A DNA stretch of 64,000 nucleotides from Meridianimarinicoccus sp. MJW13 (GTDB taxonomy: Bacteria > Pseudomonadota > Alphaproteobacteria > Rhodobacterales > Rhodobacteraceae). Made by a program: the position numbers and the translations under genes. How positions within the stretch are numbered: position 1 is the first letter of the stretch; every line of letters begins with the position of its first letter. Below, piece after piece: positions 57,852-64,000 of the stretch. The DNA is taken from NCBI RefSeq assembly GCF_014901205.1, contig NZ_JACNMU010000001.1, positions 496,001-560,000 of the forward strand. The letters are read 5' to 3'. Below the pieces are notes generated by a model. The model was not told the DNA's origin, searched no databases, and worked only from the letters and a program-made list of their open reading frames with translations.

Positions 57852-58558
57852 GGCGCATCTCGGCCTTTGCGGCAGGGCTGGCCCTTGCCGCCTGCCCCGC
57901 TGCGGCAGAGCGTTGGACGGGCCGTATCGCGACCTACTACTGGAAGACCGGTTTGGCGCTGGACAGCACCCTGCAAGGCGCGCCGGTCGAGGACTACGAA
58001 GGCCCGTTCTCGGAAATCGGCTGGTACGCCCTGCCCCTGGTGGGCGAGCTGCGCAAGGGCCGTCACAGCCTTTGGGCTGAATACATCGGCGTCAGCATCT
58101 CGGACCAGGCCGGTCCCTATTTCGGCATTCTGGATCCGGACATGCGCCTCTATGGCAACATGGCCGCGCTGTCCTACGGCTATGCGTTTCACGACAGCCC
58201 GACCAAGCGGGCCGAGCTTGTTGCCGGTGCCCGGTACTGGAACGTCAATTTCGACATTGAACTTGGGTCGGCGGGGCAAGTGCGGACTTCAGAGCGCGAC
58301 ACGGTGCCCTTTGTCGGGGTCTACGGCGAAGCGGCGCTGTCCGATCGCTGGCAACTCGCCGGTACACTCACGGCCGGCGGCTACAGCGCGGGCGTGATCG
58401 AAACCCAGTTCGATCTGCGCGTTGACGCCCGCTACCGACTGCGCGGCGGGGTCTGGGCAACAGCAGGCTATCGCCACCTGCAAGTGGGGTTCGACGACCC
58501 CGAACTGTCGGAACTGCGCATCTTCGGTCCCACTCTCGGACTGGAATGGCATTTCTAG
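57848..58558 (+). CDS. outer-membrane barrel-like protein in the cobO operon
   Basis: A 236-residue exported protein: signal peptide ISAFAAGLALAACPAAA at about 4-20, then alternating aromatic/polar strands (IGWYALPLVGELRKG, GNMAALSYGYAFHDSP, RYRLRGGVWATAGYRHLQVG) to LGLEWHF, with a terminal Phe as expected for BAM-inserted barrels. GTG 57848 overlaps the Lin0512 stop, so translation is coupled. A longer upstream frame is rejected because it overlaps the Lin0512 coding sequence. Not a recognised family; it may be an OmpW- or acyloxyacyl-like small barrel. Confidence 0.65.
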   Translation: MRRISAFAAGLALAACPAAAERWTGRIATYYWKTGLALDSTLQGAPVEDYEGPFSEIGWYALPLVGELRKGRHSLWAEYIGVSISDQAGPYFGILDPDMRLYGNMAALSYGYAFHDSPTKRAELVAGARYWNVNFDIELGSAGQVRTSERDTVPFVGVYGEAALSDRWQLAGTLTAGGYSAGVIETQFDLRVDARYRLRGGVWATAGYRHLQVGFDDPELSELRIFGPTLGLEWHF

Positions 58559-58566
58559 GCGCACCC

Positions 58567-58596
58567 GCAGTCGGGCCCCAACCGGGGCGCGACTGC
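58567..58596 (+). terminator. strong stem-loop after the barrel gene
   Basis: GCAGTCGGGCCCC (58567-58579) pairs with GGGGCGCGACTGC (58584-58596) with one mismatch and a four-base loop. An overlapping alternative hairpin (GCCCGGC 58595-58601 with GCCGGGC 58607-58613) follows. There is no T-run, so termination efficiency is uncertain; it fits a bidirectional end between converging genes. Confidence 0.5.
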
Positions 58597-58663
58597 CCGG
58601 CCCAACGCCGGGCAAGGGCATGGCCCGCCGCCGCGGGGGCGGGAGCTTCCCCAGCCCCCGGTC

Positions 58664-59707
58664 CTACAGGTTGTCCGACACCCGGAACCCCTCGGGGATC
58701 GCATCCACGCCGTCCAGGATCAGATCGGCCATGACCTGCCCGACCTTCGGCGCCACGCCGAAGCCGATCTTGAAGCCGCCGTTGGCGATGAAGGTCGCCG
58801 GGCGGCGCGGATGCGCGCCCAGCATCGGCGCCCGGCTGCGCGCCCGTGGCCGGACCCCGGCCCAGCGAGACAGAACCGGCGCGTCCGCCAGCGCCGGACA
58901 GACCTGAACAGCCGTTTCCAGCACCGCGTCCAGTTGCGCATCCGTGGCGGTGGCCGCGTCGAACGCACGCTCGCTGGTCGAACCTACTGCCACCGTCCCG
59001 TCGCCATGCGGCACGATATGTACGCCTTCAGCGAAAATCTGCGGCGCCCCGGCGCGATCCAGGTCCAGCAGCGCCCCTTGCCCCTTCACCCCGCTGCCTA
59101 CCGGGACCCCCAGTTCCTTGGCCAGCTCCAGCAGGCCAGTGTAACCGGTGGCCAGAACCGTCACGTCCTGCCCCGCCGGGGCCGAGTCCGTGATTTCACC
59201 GCCCAGCGCCACGATCGCCGCCGCCAGCGCCGCACAGCCCTGACGGGGATGCAGACGCGCGCTCAGCGTGTCGCGGATCAACAGCCCGGTCTCGGACACC
59301 GGTGCCCAATCGCCGACCAGATCCGCCTCGATCACTTCCCAGACCGCCTTGCCCTGCCACAACGCGTCTGCCGTTTCCTGCCGCGCCCTGGCCAGAGACA
59401 CCGCGCGGTCATCGGCCAGGGGCTGCAACCGCCCGACACGGCCATAGCCCGGATCGCGCCCGCTCAACCGCGCCACGTCTTGCCAGAACGGCGCCGCCAT
59501 CATCAGACTTTCGAACTGAAAGGCCTTCTTGGGGTTCCAGTTCTCGGGCGTATGCGGCGACAGCGCGCCGACCACACCGCCACTGGCCCCGGCGCCGACC
59601 CCGCCAGGATCGACCACGATCACCCGCGCGCCCTTCTTCAGACAGAAATACGCCACCGAAAGCCCGAAGATCCCGGCCCCGTGAATGGTGATACTGGCAG
59701 AAGTCAT
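58664..59707 (-). CDS. FAD-dependent oxidoreductase, MnmC oxidoreductase half
   Basis: A 347-residue DAO-family enzyme. The FAD-binding Rossmann motif is IHGAGIFGLSVAYFCLKKGA near the N terminus (residues ~8-27), followed by GAGASGGVVGALSPHTPENW. RWAGVRPRARSRAPMLGAHP and FKIGFGVAPKVGQ close the fold. It diverges, with a 110-base gap, from mnmD; together they match the two halves of bifunctional MnmC, in which this part converts cmnm5U to nm5U in tRNA. ATG 59707 follows GAAGGG. Assignment to the MnmC half is inferred from the partner gene; other glycine-oxidase-like roles are possible. Confidence 0.75.
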   Translation of the reverse strand: MTSASITIHGAGIFGLSVAYFCLKKGARVIVVDPGGVGAGASGGVVGALSPHTPENWNPKKAFQFESLMMAAPFWQDVARLSGRDPGYGRVGRLQPLADDRAVSLARARQETADALWQGKAVWEVIEADLVGDWAPVSETGLLIRDTLSARLHPRQGCAALAAAIVALGGEITDSAPAGQDVTVLATGYTGLLELAKELGVPVGSGVKGQGALLDLDRAGAPQIFAEGVHIVPHGDGTVAVGSTSERAFDAATATDAQLDAVLETAVQVCPALADAPVLSRWAGVRPRARSRAPMLGAHPRRPATFIANGGFKIGFGVAPKVGQVMADLILDGVDAIPEGFRVSDNL

Positions 59708-59817
59708 CGGCACGCCCTTCACGATTTCGGTCCCGCGAAATTGACATTGCCGGCAAAATGGCCATGGAGGACGGGACAGCACCGGGCTGTTACTCCAACC
59801 CAAGAACGGACACCAGC

Positions 59818-60489
59818 ATGAAGGCGCCGCCGGCCGATCTCGAATGGAAACCCGATGGCGTTCCGGTCTCCCGGCACTTCGACGATCCGTATTTCTCGCT
59901 GGACAACGGACTGGCTGAAACCCGCCACGTGTTTCTGGCGGGCAACGATCTGCCCGCCCGCTTCCGGCCCGGCTTTCACATCGCCGAACTGGGTTTCGGC
60001 ACCGGGCTTAACCTGCTGGCGGCACTGCTTGCCTGGCAGGACAGCGGCACGCCCGGCCCGCTGCGCTACACCGGGTTCGAGGCCTACCCGATGACCGCCC
60101 CGGACCTCGACCGCGCCCTGCGGCGATTCCCCGAGGCCCATGCCGTGGCCGCTCCGCTGCTCGACGCCTGGTCGCGCGGCGAAACCTGCGTCCAGACCCC
60201 GGTCCTGCAGGCCGAGATCGTCATCGGCGACGCCCGCGCCACCTTGCCGGACTGGTCCGGACAGGCCGACGCCTGGTTCCTCGACGGTTTTGCCCCGGCC
60301 CGCAATCCACAGCTTTGGGAGGCCGACCTGATGGCACAAGTCGCCCGCCACACCGCACCGCACGGCACCTGCGCCACCTATACGGCAGCGGGCTTCGTGC
60401 GCCGCAATCTGGTCGAGGCCGGTTTTGCCGTCACCCGCACGGCAGGCTATGGCCGCAAACGCCACATGACCCAGGGGCAAATGCCATGA
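59818..60489 (+). CDS. mnmD: tRNA 5-methylaminomethyl-2-thiouridine methyltransferase MnmD
   Basis: A 223-residue SAM methyltransferase. The hallmark is HIAELGFGTGLNLLAALLAW, with LDDPYFSLDNGLAETRHVFL-like segment ahead of it, then VIGDARATLPDW and WFLDGFAPARNPQLW. It methylates nm5s2U34 to mnm5s2U34 in the wobble base. ATG 59818 is used since it begins the family sequence; an earlier in-frame ATG at 59764 has less support. It overlaps the EamA gene by four bases. Confidence 0.88.
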   Translation: MKAPPADLEWKPDGVPVSRHFDDPYFSLDNGLAETRHVFLAGNDLPARFRPGFHIAELGFGTGLNLLAALLAWQDSGTPGPLRYTGFEAYPMTAPDLDRALRRFPEAHAVAAPLLDAWSRGETCVQTPVLQAEIVIGDARATLPDWSGQADAWFLDGFAPARNPQLWEADLMAQVARHTAPHGTCATYTAAGFVRRNLVEAGFAVTRTAGYGRKRHMTQGQMP

Positions 60490-61376
60490 TCCCCAACGTC
60501 GAAACCTCGGTCACGCAACAGGACAACCGCCTCGGCATCCTGCTGATGATTGCAACCACGCTGGTGTTCTCGATCCAGGACGTGCTGACGCGGCATCTGG
60601 CGGAAAACTACAGCCCGCTGATGGTGGTGATGATCCGCTACTGGGCGTTCGGCCTGTTCGTGATCGTCCTTGCCACCCGCGCGCCCGGCGGGCTGCGCGG
60701 CGCCGCCCGCACCTCGCAACCGGTACTCCAGATCCTGCGCGGGCTGCTTCTGGCCGCCGAAATCGTGATCATGGCGCTGGCCTTCGTCCGTCTCGGGCTG
60801 GTGGAAACCCATGCGGCTTTCACCGCCTACCCGTTAATCGTCGCCGCGCTCTCGGGCCCGGTGCTGGGCGAAAAGGTCGGCTGGCGCCGCTGGTCGGCCA
60901 TCGCCGCCGGTTTTGTCGGCATTCTCATCATCCTGCAACCGGGGCGCGGCGCCCTGCAACCGGCCGCCGTGATCCCGCTCGTCGCCGCCGCAACCTTTGC
61001 CACCTACGCGCTGCTCACCCGCTACGCGTCGCGCAAGGACAGCGCCCGCACCTGCTTTTTCTGGACCGGGGTGTCGGGTGCCGTCGCCATGACCGGCATC
61101 GGCCTGTGGGTCTGGGAACCGATGGCTCCCGACGACTGGATCTGGATGGCCGCCCTCAGTCTCTCGGGTCTGCTGGGGCACTGGCTTTTGATCCGCAGTT
61201 ATGCCGTGGCCGAGGCCAGCGCGGTCCAGCCCTTCGCCTACATGCAACTGCCCTTCGCGGCGATCCTGGGCATGGTGCTCTTCAACGAAGCCCTGCGCCC
61301 CAACGTCGCCACCGGGGCGGCCATCATCGTCACCGCCGGCGTCTTCACCCTGTGGCGGGAACGGCAAACGCGCTGA
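60486..61376 (+). CDS. EamA-family (DMT) transporter
   Basis: A 296-residue inner-membrane transporter with ten predicted TMs in two EamA repeats: ILLMIATTLVFSIQDVLTRH begins the first, and AVIPLVAAATFATYALLTRY the second; LRGLLLAAEIVIMALAF and FAYMQLPFAAILGMVLF are typical. Substrate is unknown (S-adenosylmethionine, amino acids and others are carried by relatives). It overlaps mnmD by four bases and ends just before repeat copy F. Confidence 0.88.
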   Translation: MIPNVETSVTQQDNRLGILLMIATTLVFSIQDVLTRHLAENYSPLMVVMIRYWAFGLFVIVLATRAPGGLRGAARTSQPVLQILRGLLLAAEIVIMALAFVRLGLVETHAAFTAYPLIVAALSGPVLGEKVGWRRWSAIAAGFVGILIILQPGRGALQPAAVIPLVAAATFATYALLTRYASRKDSARTCFFWTGVSGAVAMTGIGLWVWEPMAPDDWIWMAALSLSGLLGHWLLIRSYAVAEASAVQPFAYMQLPFAAILGMVLFNEALRPNVATGAAIIVTAGVFTLWRERQTR

Positions 61377-61385
61377 TCCCGCCCA

Positions 61386-61417
61386 TTCTTCTTGGCGAAA
61401 ATACTCCCGCCGGAGGC
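61386..61417 (+). repeat. dispersed gene-end repeat, copy F
   Basis: TTCTTCTTGGCG, AAAATACTCCCGCC, GGAGGC begins nine bases after the transporter stop, between it and the converging transglycosylase gene. Nearly identical to copies D and E. Confidence 0.8.
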
Positions 61418-61433
61418 ACCCACCCCATACGCC

Positions 61434-63374
61434 CTAGCGCCGCTTGAGATCCTGCGACAGGGTCAACTGCTGCGGCCGGCCCGTCAGTTGCGCGCGATAG
61501 GGCAGCAGCGATTCGGTCACCCGCATCACGTAGTTCCGGGTCTCGGTGAAGGGGATGTGTTCGACCCAATCCACCGCATCCACCTGCGATGACCGGGGAT
61601 CGCCATAGCGCTCGATCCATTGCGGCGGCCGCGCCGGACCGGCGTTGTACCCCACTGCCACCAGCGCATCATTGACCCCGAAGCGGCCTTTCAGCTTCGA
61701 CAGATAGGCCGTCCCCAACCGCGCGTTGTAGGACGGATCCGACGTCAGCCGTCCCAGCGAATAGGGCAGCCCGACCTCGGCGGCGGTGTCCTTGGCGGTG
61801 CCGGGCATCACCTGCATCAACCCGCGCGCACCGGCCGGACTGATGACCACCGGGTTGAACTCGCTTTCACGCCGGGCAATGGCCAGCGCCAGTTCCGGCT
61901 CCACCCCCGGTCGCCCGGCGACCGAGATCGTAAACATCGGGAAATAGGCCCGGTTCAGTGTGTGCCCCTCTGCCGCCGCCCGCTTGGCGATGCGCAACTG
62001 GTAATAGGGCTCGCCCAATTCCTCGGTCAGCGACAACAGCTCGCCGATCTGGCCGCGGTTCAGGCTTTCGGCCAGATGCGCAAAGAACCGGCCCGACACC
62101 GCCAGTTCGCCCGCCTGATCCAGCGCCACCCCGGCAAGGTAGACCGAATTCTGACGCAGCGGAGAGTTTCGCCGCACCGGGTACTTGGTCTGCCCCAGAA
62201 GCCCCGGATCCATGGCCAGCCCGGCCTTTTCGGCGGCCAACTGGCCATAGAAGGTGCCCTGGAACTCGCCGCCGAACTCATACGCCGCCTGCGCCGAGGC
62301 CTTGTCTCCCATGGCCTCGAAAGCCCGGCCTTCCCAGTATCCGGCGCGGCCCAGGCTGATCGGGCTTTGCACCGCCAGCCGGAAACGCTGGAAATGGTCC
62401 AGCGCGGCGCCCGGAGTGTCCAGTTTGCGCAACGCCAGAAATCCCGACAACCATTCCAGATCAGCAAAGTCCGAGCCTTCGGTCAGGTGATGTTGCGAGA
62501 CCAGCAGATAGGCCTCGCGGGCCTGCCCGTTGCGCATCAACTGGCGCCCCAGAGCCCGCCGCCGCTTGGCCCATTTCTCGGGCTTGCCCAGGCTTTCGAC
62601 GCTGCCCGACCGTTGCAGCACCAGTTCCAGCGCCCGCTCTTCGTGACCGTTGCGGAACCGCCATTCGGCGCGCTCGTAGGCCAGCCCCGGATCGTCCTGC
62701 AATTCCAGCGGCACCCGGTCGATCAGGCTGTTGACCCCGTCGGCGTCCCGCCGCAACCCGGCGCGGGCATCGTGCAGACGGCGCCAGCCCTCGGGCACGC
62801 GCGGGCGCATCCGCGCGGCTTCGGTCAGCCAGCCGTTCCACAACAGCATGTCCATACGGGCGACGTGGTGATCGGCCAGCACCTGGCCATAGCGGGCCAG
62901 CATCGTGCTTTCCTCACCCGCCGTCAGGCGCAGCACCCGCCACGCCCGAATCGCTTCGGCCCCGGCCACATCGCCGCGTCCCAGCGCATCCAGGGCCGCC
63001 GACAGCCGCTGCGAACCGACGCCGGTCTGCGGCAGTTGATCGCCGAAATAGCGCAGCACCGCTTCGGGGTCGGCATTTGCGGGGATCGTGGTCTCGCCCC
63101 GCCGCAGCAACAGCGGCAGGCCCGGCCAGTCGCCATAGGTCTCGCGGAAGGCAAGGTAGTCTCGGAAGTCACCGTCGCGACCGCGCAGCCGATACCATTC
63201 GACCACCGCCTGCACGGCGGGGCTGTCATTGCGCACCGCGGCCCGCGCGCCGGCCCAGTCGCTGGCGCGCACCTCGGCCATGGCCGCGGTCAGATCCGCC
63301 TGCGCCGGCACGATGCCCAGCATCAGCACCAGCATTCCCGACAAGATCCCGTTTCGCACGGCGCCATCGACCAT
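61434..63374 (-). CDS. Slt-type soluble lytic murein transglycosylase
   Basis: A 646-residue periplasmic enzyme. Signal peptide about 1-27 (GILSGMLVLMLGIVPAQA). A long superhelical U-domain region is followed by the catalytic SLT domain: ALAIARRESEFNPVVISPAG with catalytic Glu503, GARGLMQVMPGTAKD and AVGYNAGPARPPQW. It cleaves peptidoglycan to 1,6-anhydro-muropeptides. ATG 63374 is selected since AAGGA precedes it and the signal peptide starts there, although the frame is open for another 393 bases. It diverges from dapA. Confidence 0.92.
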   Translation of the reverse strand: MVDGAVRNGILSGMLVLMLGIVPAQADLTAAMAEVRASDWAGARAAVRNDSPAVQAVVEWYRLRGRDGDFRDYLAFRETYGDWPGLPLLLRRGETTIPANADPEAVLRYFGDQLPQTGVGSQRLSAALDALGRGDVAGAEAIRAWRVLRLTAGEESTMLARYGQVLADHHVARMDMLLWNGWLTEAARMRPRVPEGWRRLHDARAGLRRDADGVNSLIDRVPLELQDDPGLAYERAEWRFRNGHEERALELVLQRSGSVESLGKPEKWAKRRRALGRQLMRNGQAREAYLLVSQHHLTEGSDFADLEWLSGFLALRKLDTPGAALDHFQRFRLAVQSPISLGRAGYWEGRAFEAMGDKASAQAAYEFGGEFQGTFYGQLAAEKAGLAMDPGLLGQTKYPVRRNSPLRQNSVYLAGVALDQAGELAVSGRFFAHLAESLNRGQIGELLSLTEELGEPYYQLRIAKRAAAEGHTLNRAYFPMFTISVAGRPGVEPELALAIARRESEFNPVVISPAGARGLMQVMPGTAKDTAAEVGLPYSLGRLTSDPSYNARLGTAYLSKLKGRFGVNDALVAVGYNAGPARPPQWIERYGDPRSSQVDAVDWVEHIPFTETRNYVMRVTESLLPYRAQLTGRPQQLTLSQDLKRR

Positions 63375-63525
63375 CACACATCCTTTCGATCCCTGTCCGC
63401 GGCACGGTAGCCACAGGCGACCGGGGCGCAACTCAAAATCTTGGCAATTGCCCAAACCCCCGCTAGGGTCCGCGCGCAATCCGCCGGGGACACATCGCCC
63501 CCGGCCTGAATCATAGGAGCGTGTC

Positions 63526-64000
63526 ATGATCAAAGGGTCCCTTCCAGCCCTGGTAACCCCGTTCAAGGACGGTGCGGTGGATCTGGAGACGCTCAAGAAA
63601 CTGGTGAACTGGCAGATCGAGCAGGGCTCGCACGGGCTGGTGCCGGTGGGCACCACCGGGGAAAGCCCCACGGTCAGCCACGAAGAGCATCGCCTGATCG
63701 TCGAAACCGTGATCGAAGCCGCCGCCGGGCGGGTGCCGGTTGTGGCAGGCGCGGGCTCGAACTCCACCGCCGAGGCGATCAGCCTTGTCCAGCACGCCGA
63801 AAAGGCGGGCGCGGCGGCGGCTTTGGTGGTGACGCCCTACTACAACAAGCCGACACAGGCCGGGCTGATCGCGCATTTCACCGCACTGAATGATGCCAGC
63901 ACCCTGCCGATCGTCATCTACAATATTCCCGGCCGGTCGGTGGTGGACATGTCACCTGCCACCATGGGCGAACTGGCGAAACTGCCGCGCATCGTCGGTG
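63526..64000 (+). CDS. dapA: 4-hydroxy-tetrahydrodipicolinate synthase, N-terminal part
   Basis: The first 158 residues of DapA, the first enzyme of the lysine/diaminopimelate branch, are present; the window ends in frame. Typical are [39 protein letters not shown] with the conserved Thr pair, [14 protein letters not shown] and [14 protein letters not shown] with the catalytic Tyr. The Schiff-base lysine lies just beyond the edge. AGGAG precedes ATG 63526. The 151-base gap to the divergent transglycosylase gene should hold the promoters of both. Confidence 0.95.
   Translation, partial: MIKGSLPALVTPFKDGAVDLETLKKLVNWQIEQGSHGLVPVGTTGESPTVSHEEHRLIVETVIEAAAGRVPVVAGAGSNSTAEAISLVQHAEKAGAAAALVVTPYYNKPTQAGLIAHFTALNDASTLPIVIYNIPGRSVVDMSPATMGELAKLPRIVG

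Noticed and set aside
1-64000. CRISPR arrays, tRNA or rRNA genes, insertion sequences, prophage
   Set aside because: No regularly spaced repeats, cloverleaf sequences, transposases, integrases or phage genes were seen on either strand.

Overview
The window is GC-rich, densely packed alphaproteobacterial chromosome, most likely from the Rhodobacterales (Rhodobacteraceae/Roseobacter relatives). The evidence is the set of neighbours rather than any single gene: an exosortase-EpsI fusion of the XrtD kind, a periplasmic formate dehydrogenase island with the DUF3305/DUF3306/TorD/DUF6494/DUF6505 accessory genes, an aerobic (CobN) cobalamin pathway with a fused CbiG-CobJ, tandem Lin0512 genes after cobO, and an intergenic repeat found here in seven copies. 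I see no phage, insertion sequence, CRISPR array, rRNA or tRNA gene.

Layout. 1-259: end of uvrC. 424-5863: an envelope/exosortase operon (short Wza-like export protein, outer-membrane barrel, exosortase-EpsI fusion, rhomboid protease, PPP-type phosphatase). 5860-8924 on the minus strand: zinc importer genes znuC and znuB and an FAD-linked D-lactate dehydrogenase. 8929-23048: the formate dehydrogenase island, with minus-strand accessory genes (DUF6505-like, an inactive-looking biotin/lipoate ligase, Mrp ATPase, DUF6494-like, a four-cluster ferredoxin) and a plus-strand operon (DUF3305, DUF3306, TorD chaperone, Tat peptide, alpha, beta and gamma subunits, a WD40-cytochrome c fusion and a 41-residue membrane protein). 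A TupA-like/cytochrome c fusion lies inside it. 23212-30793: SHOCT protein, a short dnaE2 behind a LexA-like box, a monooxygenase-fold protein, rpmI-rplT, a DUF1428 protein, pyruvate kinase and a DUF1244 protein. 30906-42337: cobalamin operon cbiX-cobH-cobL-cobI-cbiG/cobJ (minus), a glutathionyl-hydroquinone reductase, a degenerate receiver protein, DUF1636-cobC-cbiB (plus), a lytic transglycosylase and a small membrane protein. 42434-45889: smc. 46101-52402: a cobalamin riboswitch, then a CbiM-like permease, cobW, an acetyltransferase and cobN. 52399-64000: an exo/endonuclease-fold protein, a lipoprotein, a single-cysteine membrane protein behind a persulfide-repressor-type operator, cidA/lrgA-lrgB, cobO with two Lin0512 genes and a barrel protein, divergent halves of the MnmC tRNA-modification function, an EamA transporter, a Slt-type transglycosylase and the start of dapA.

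How the parts work together. Cobalamin synthesis is spread over four transcription units here, only one with a recognisable B12 riboswitch. Formate oxidation delivers electrons through the iron-sulfur beta and cytochrome b gamma subunits. Two unusual c-type cytochrome fusions beside them are candidate extra carriers or sensors. The most promising leads are the TsoY-like single-cysteine membrane protein with its ATTC-N8-GAAT operator, the miniature TupA/cytochrome fusion, the ligase-fold protein without its catalytic lysine, and the dispersed repeat at gene ends. Family names for the less known domains are from memory and have not been searched.
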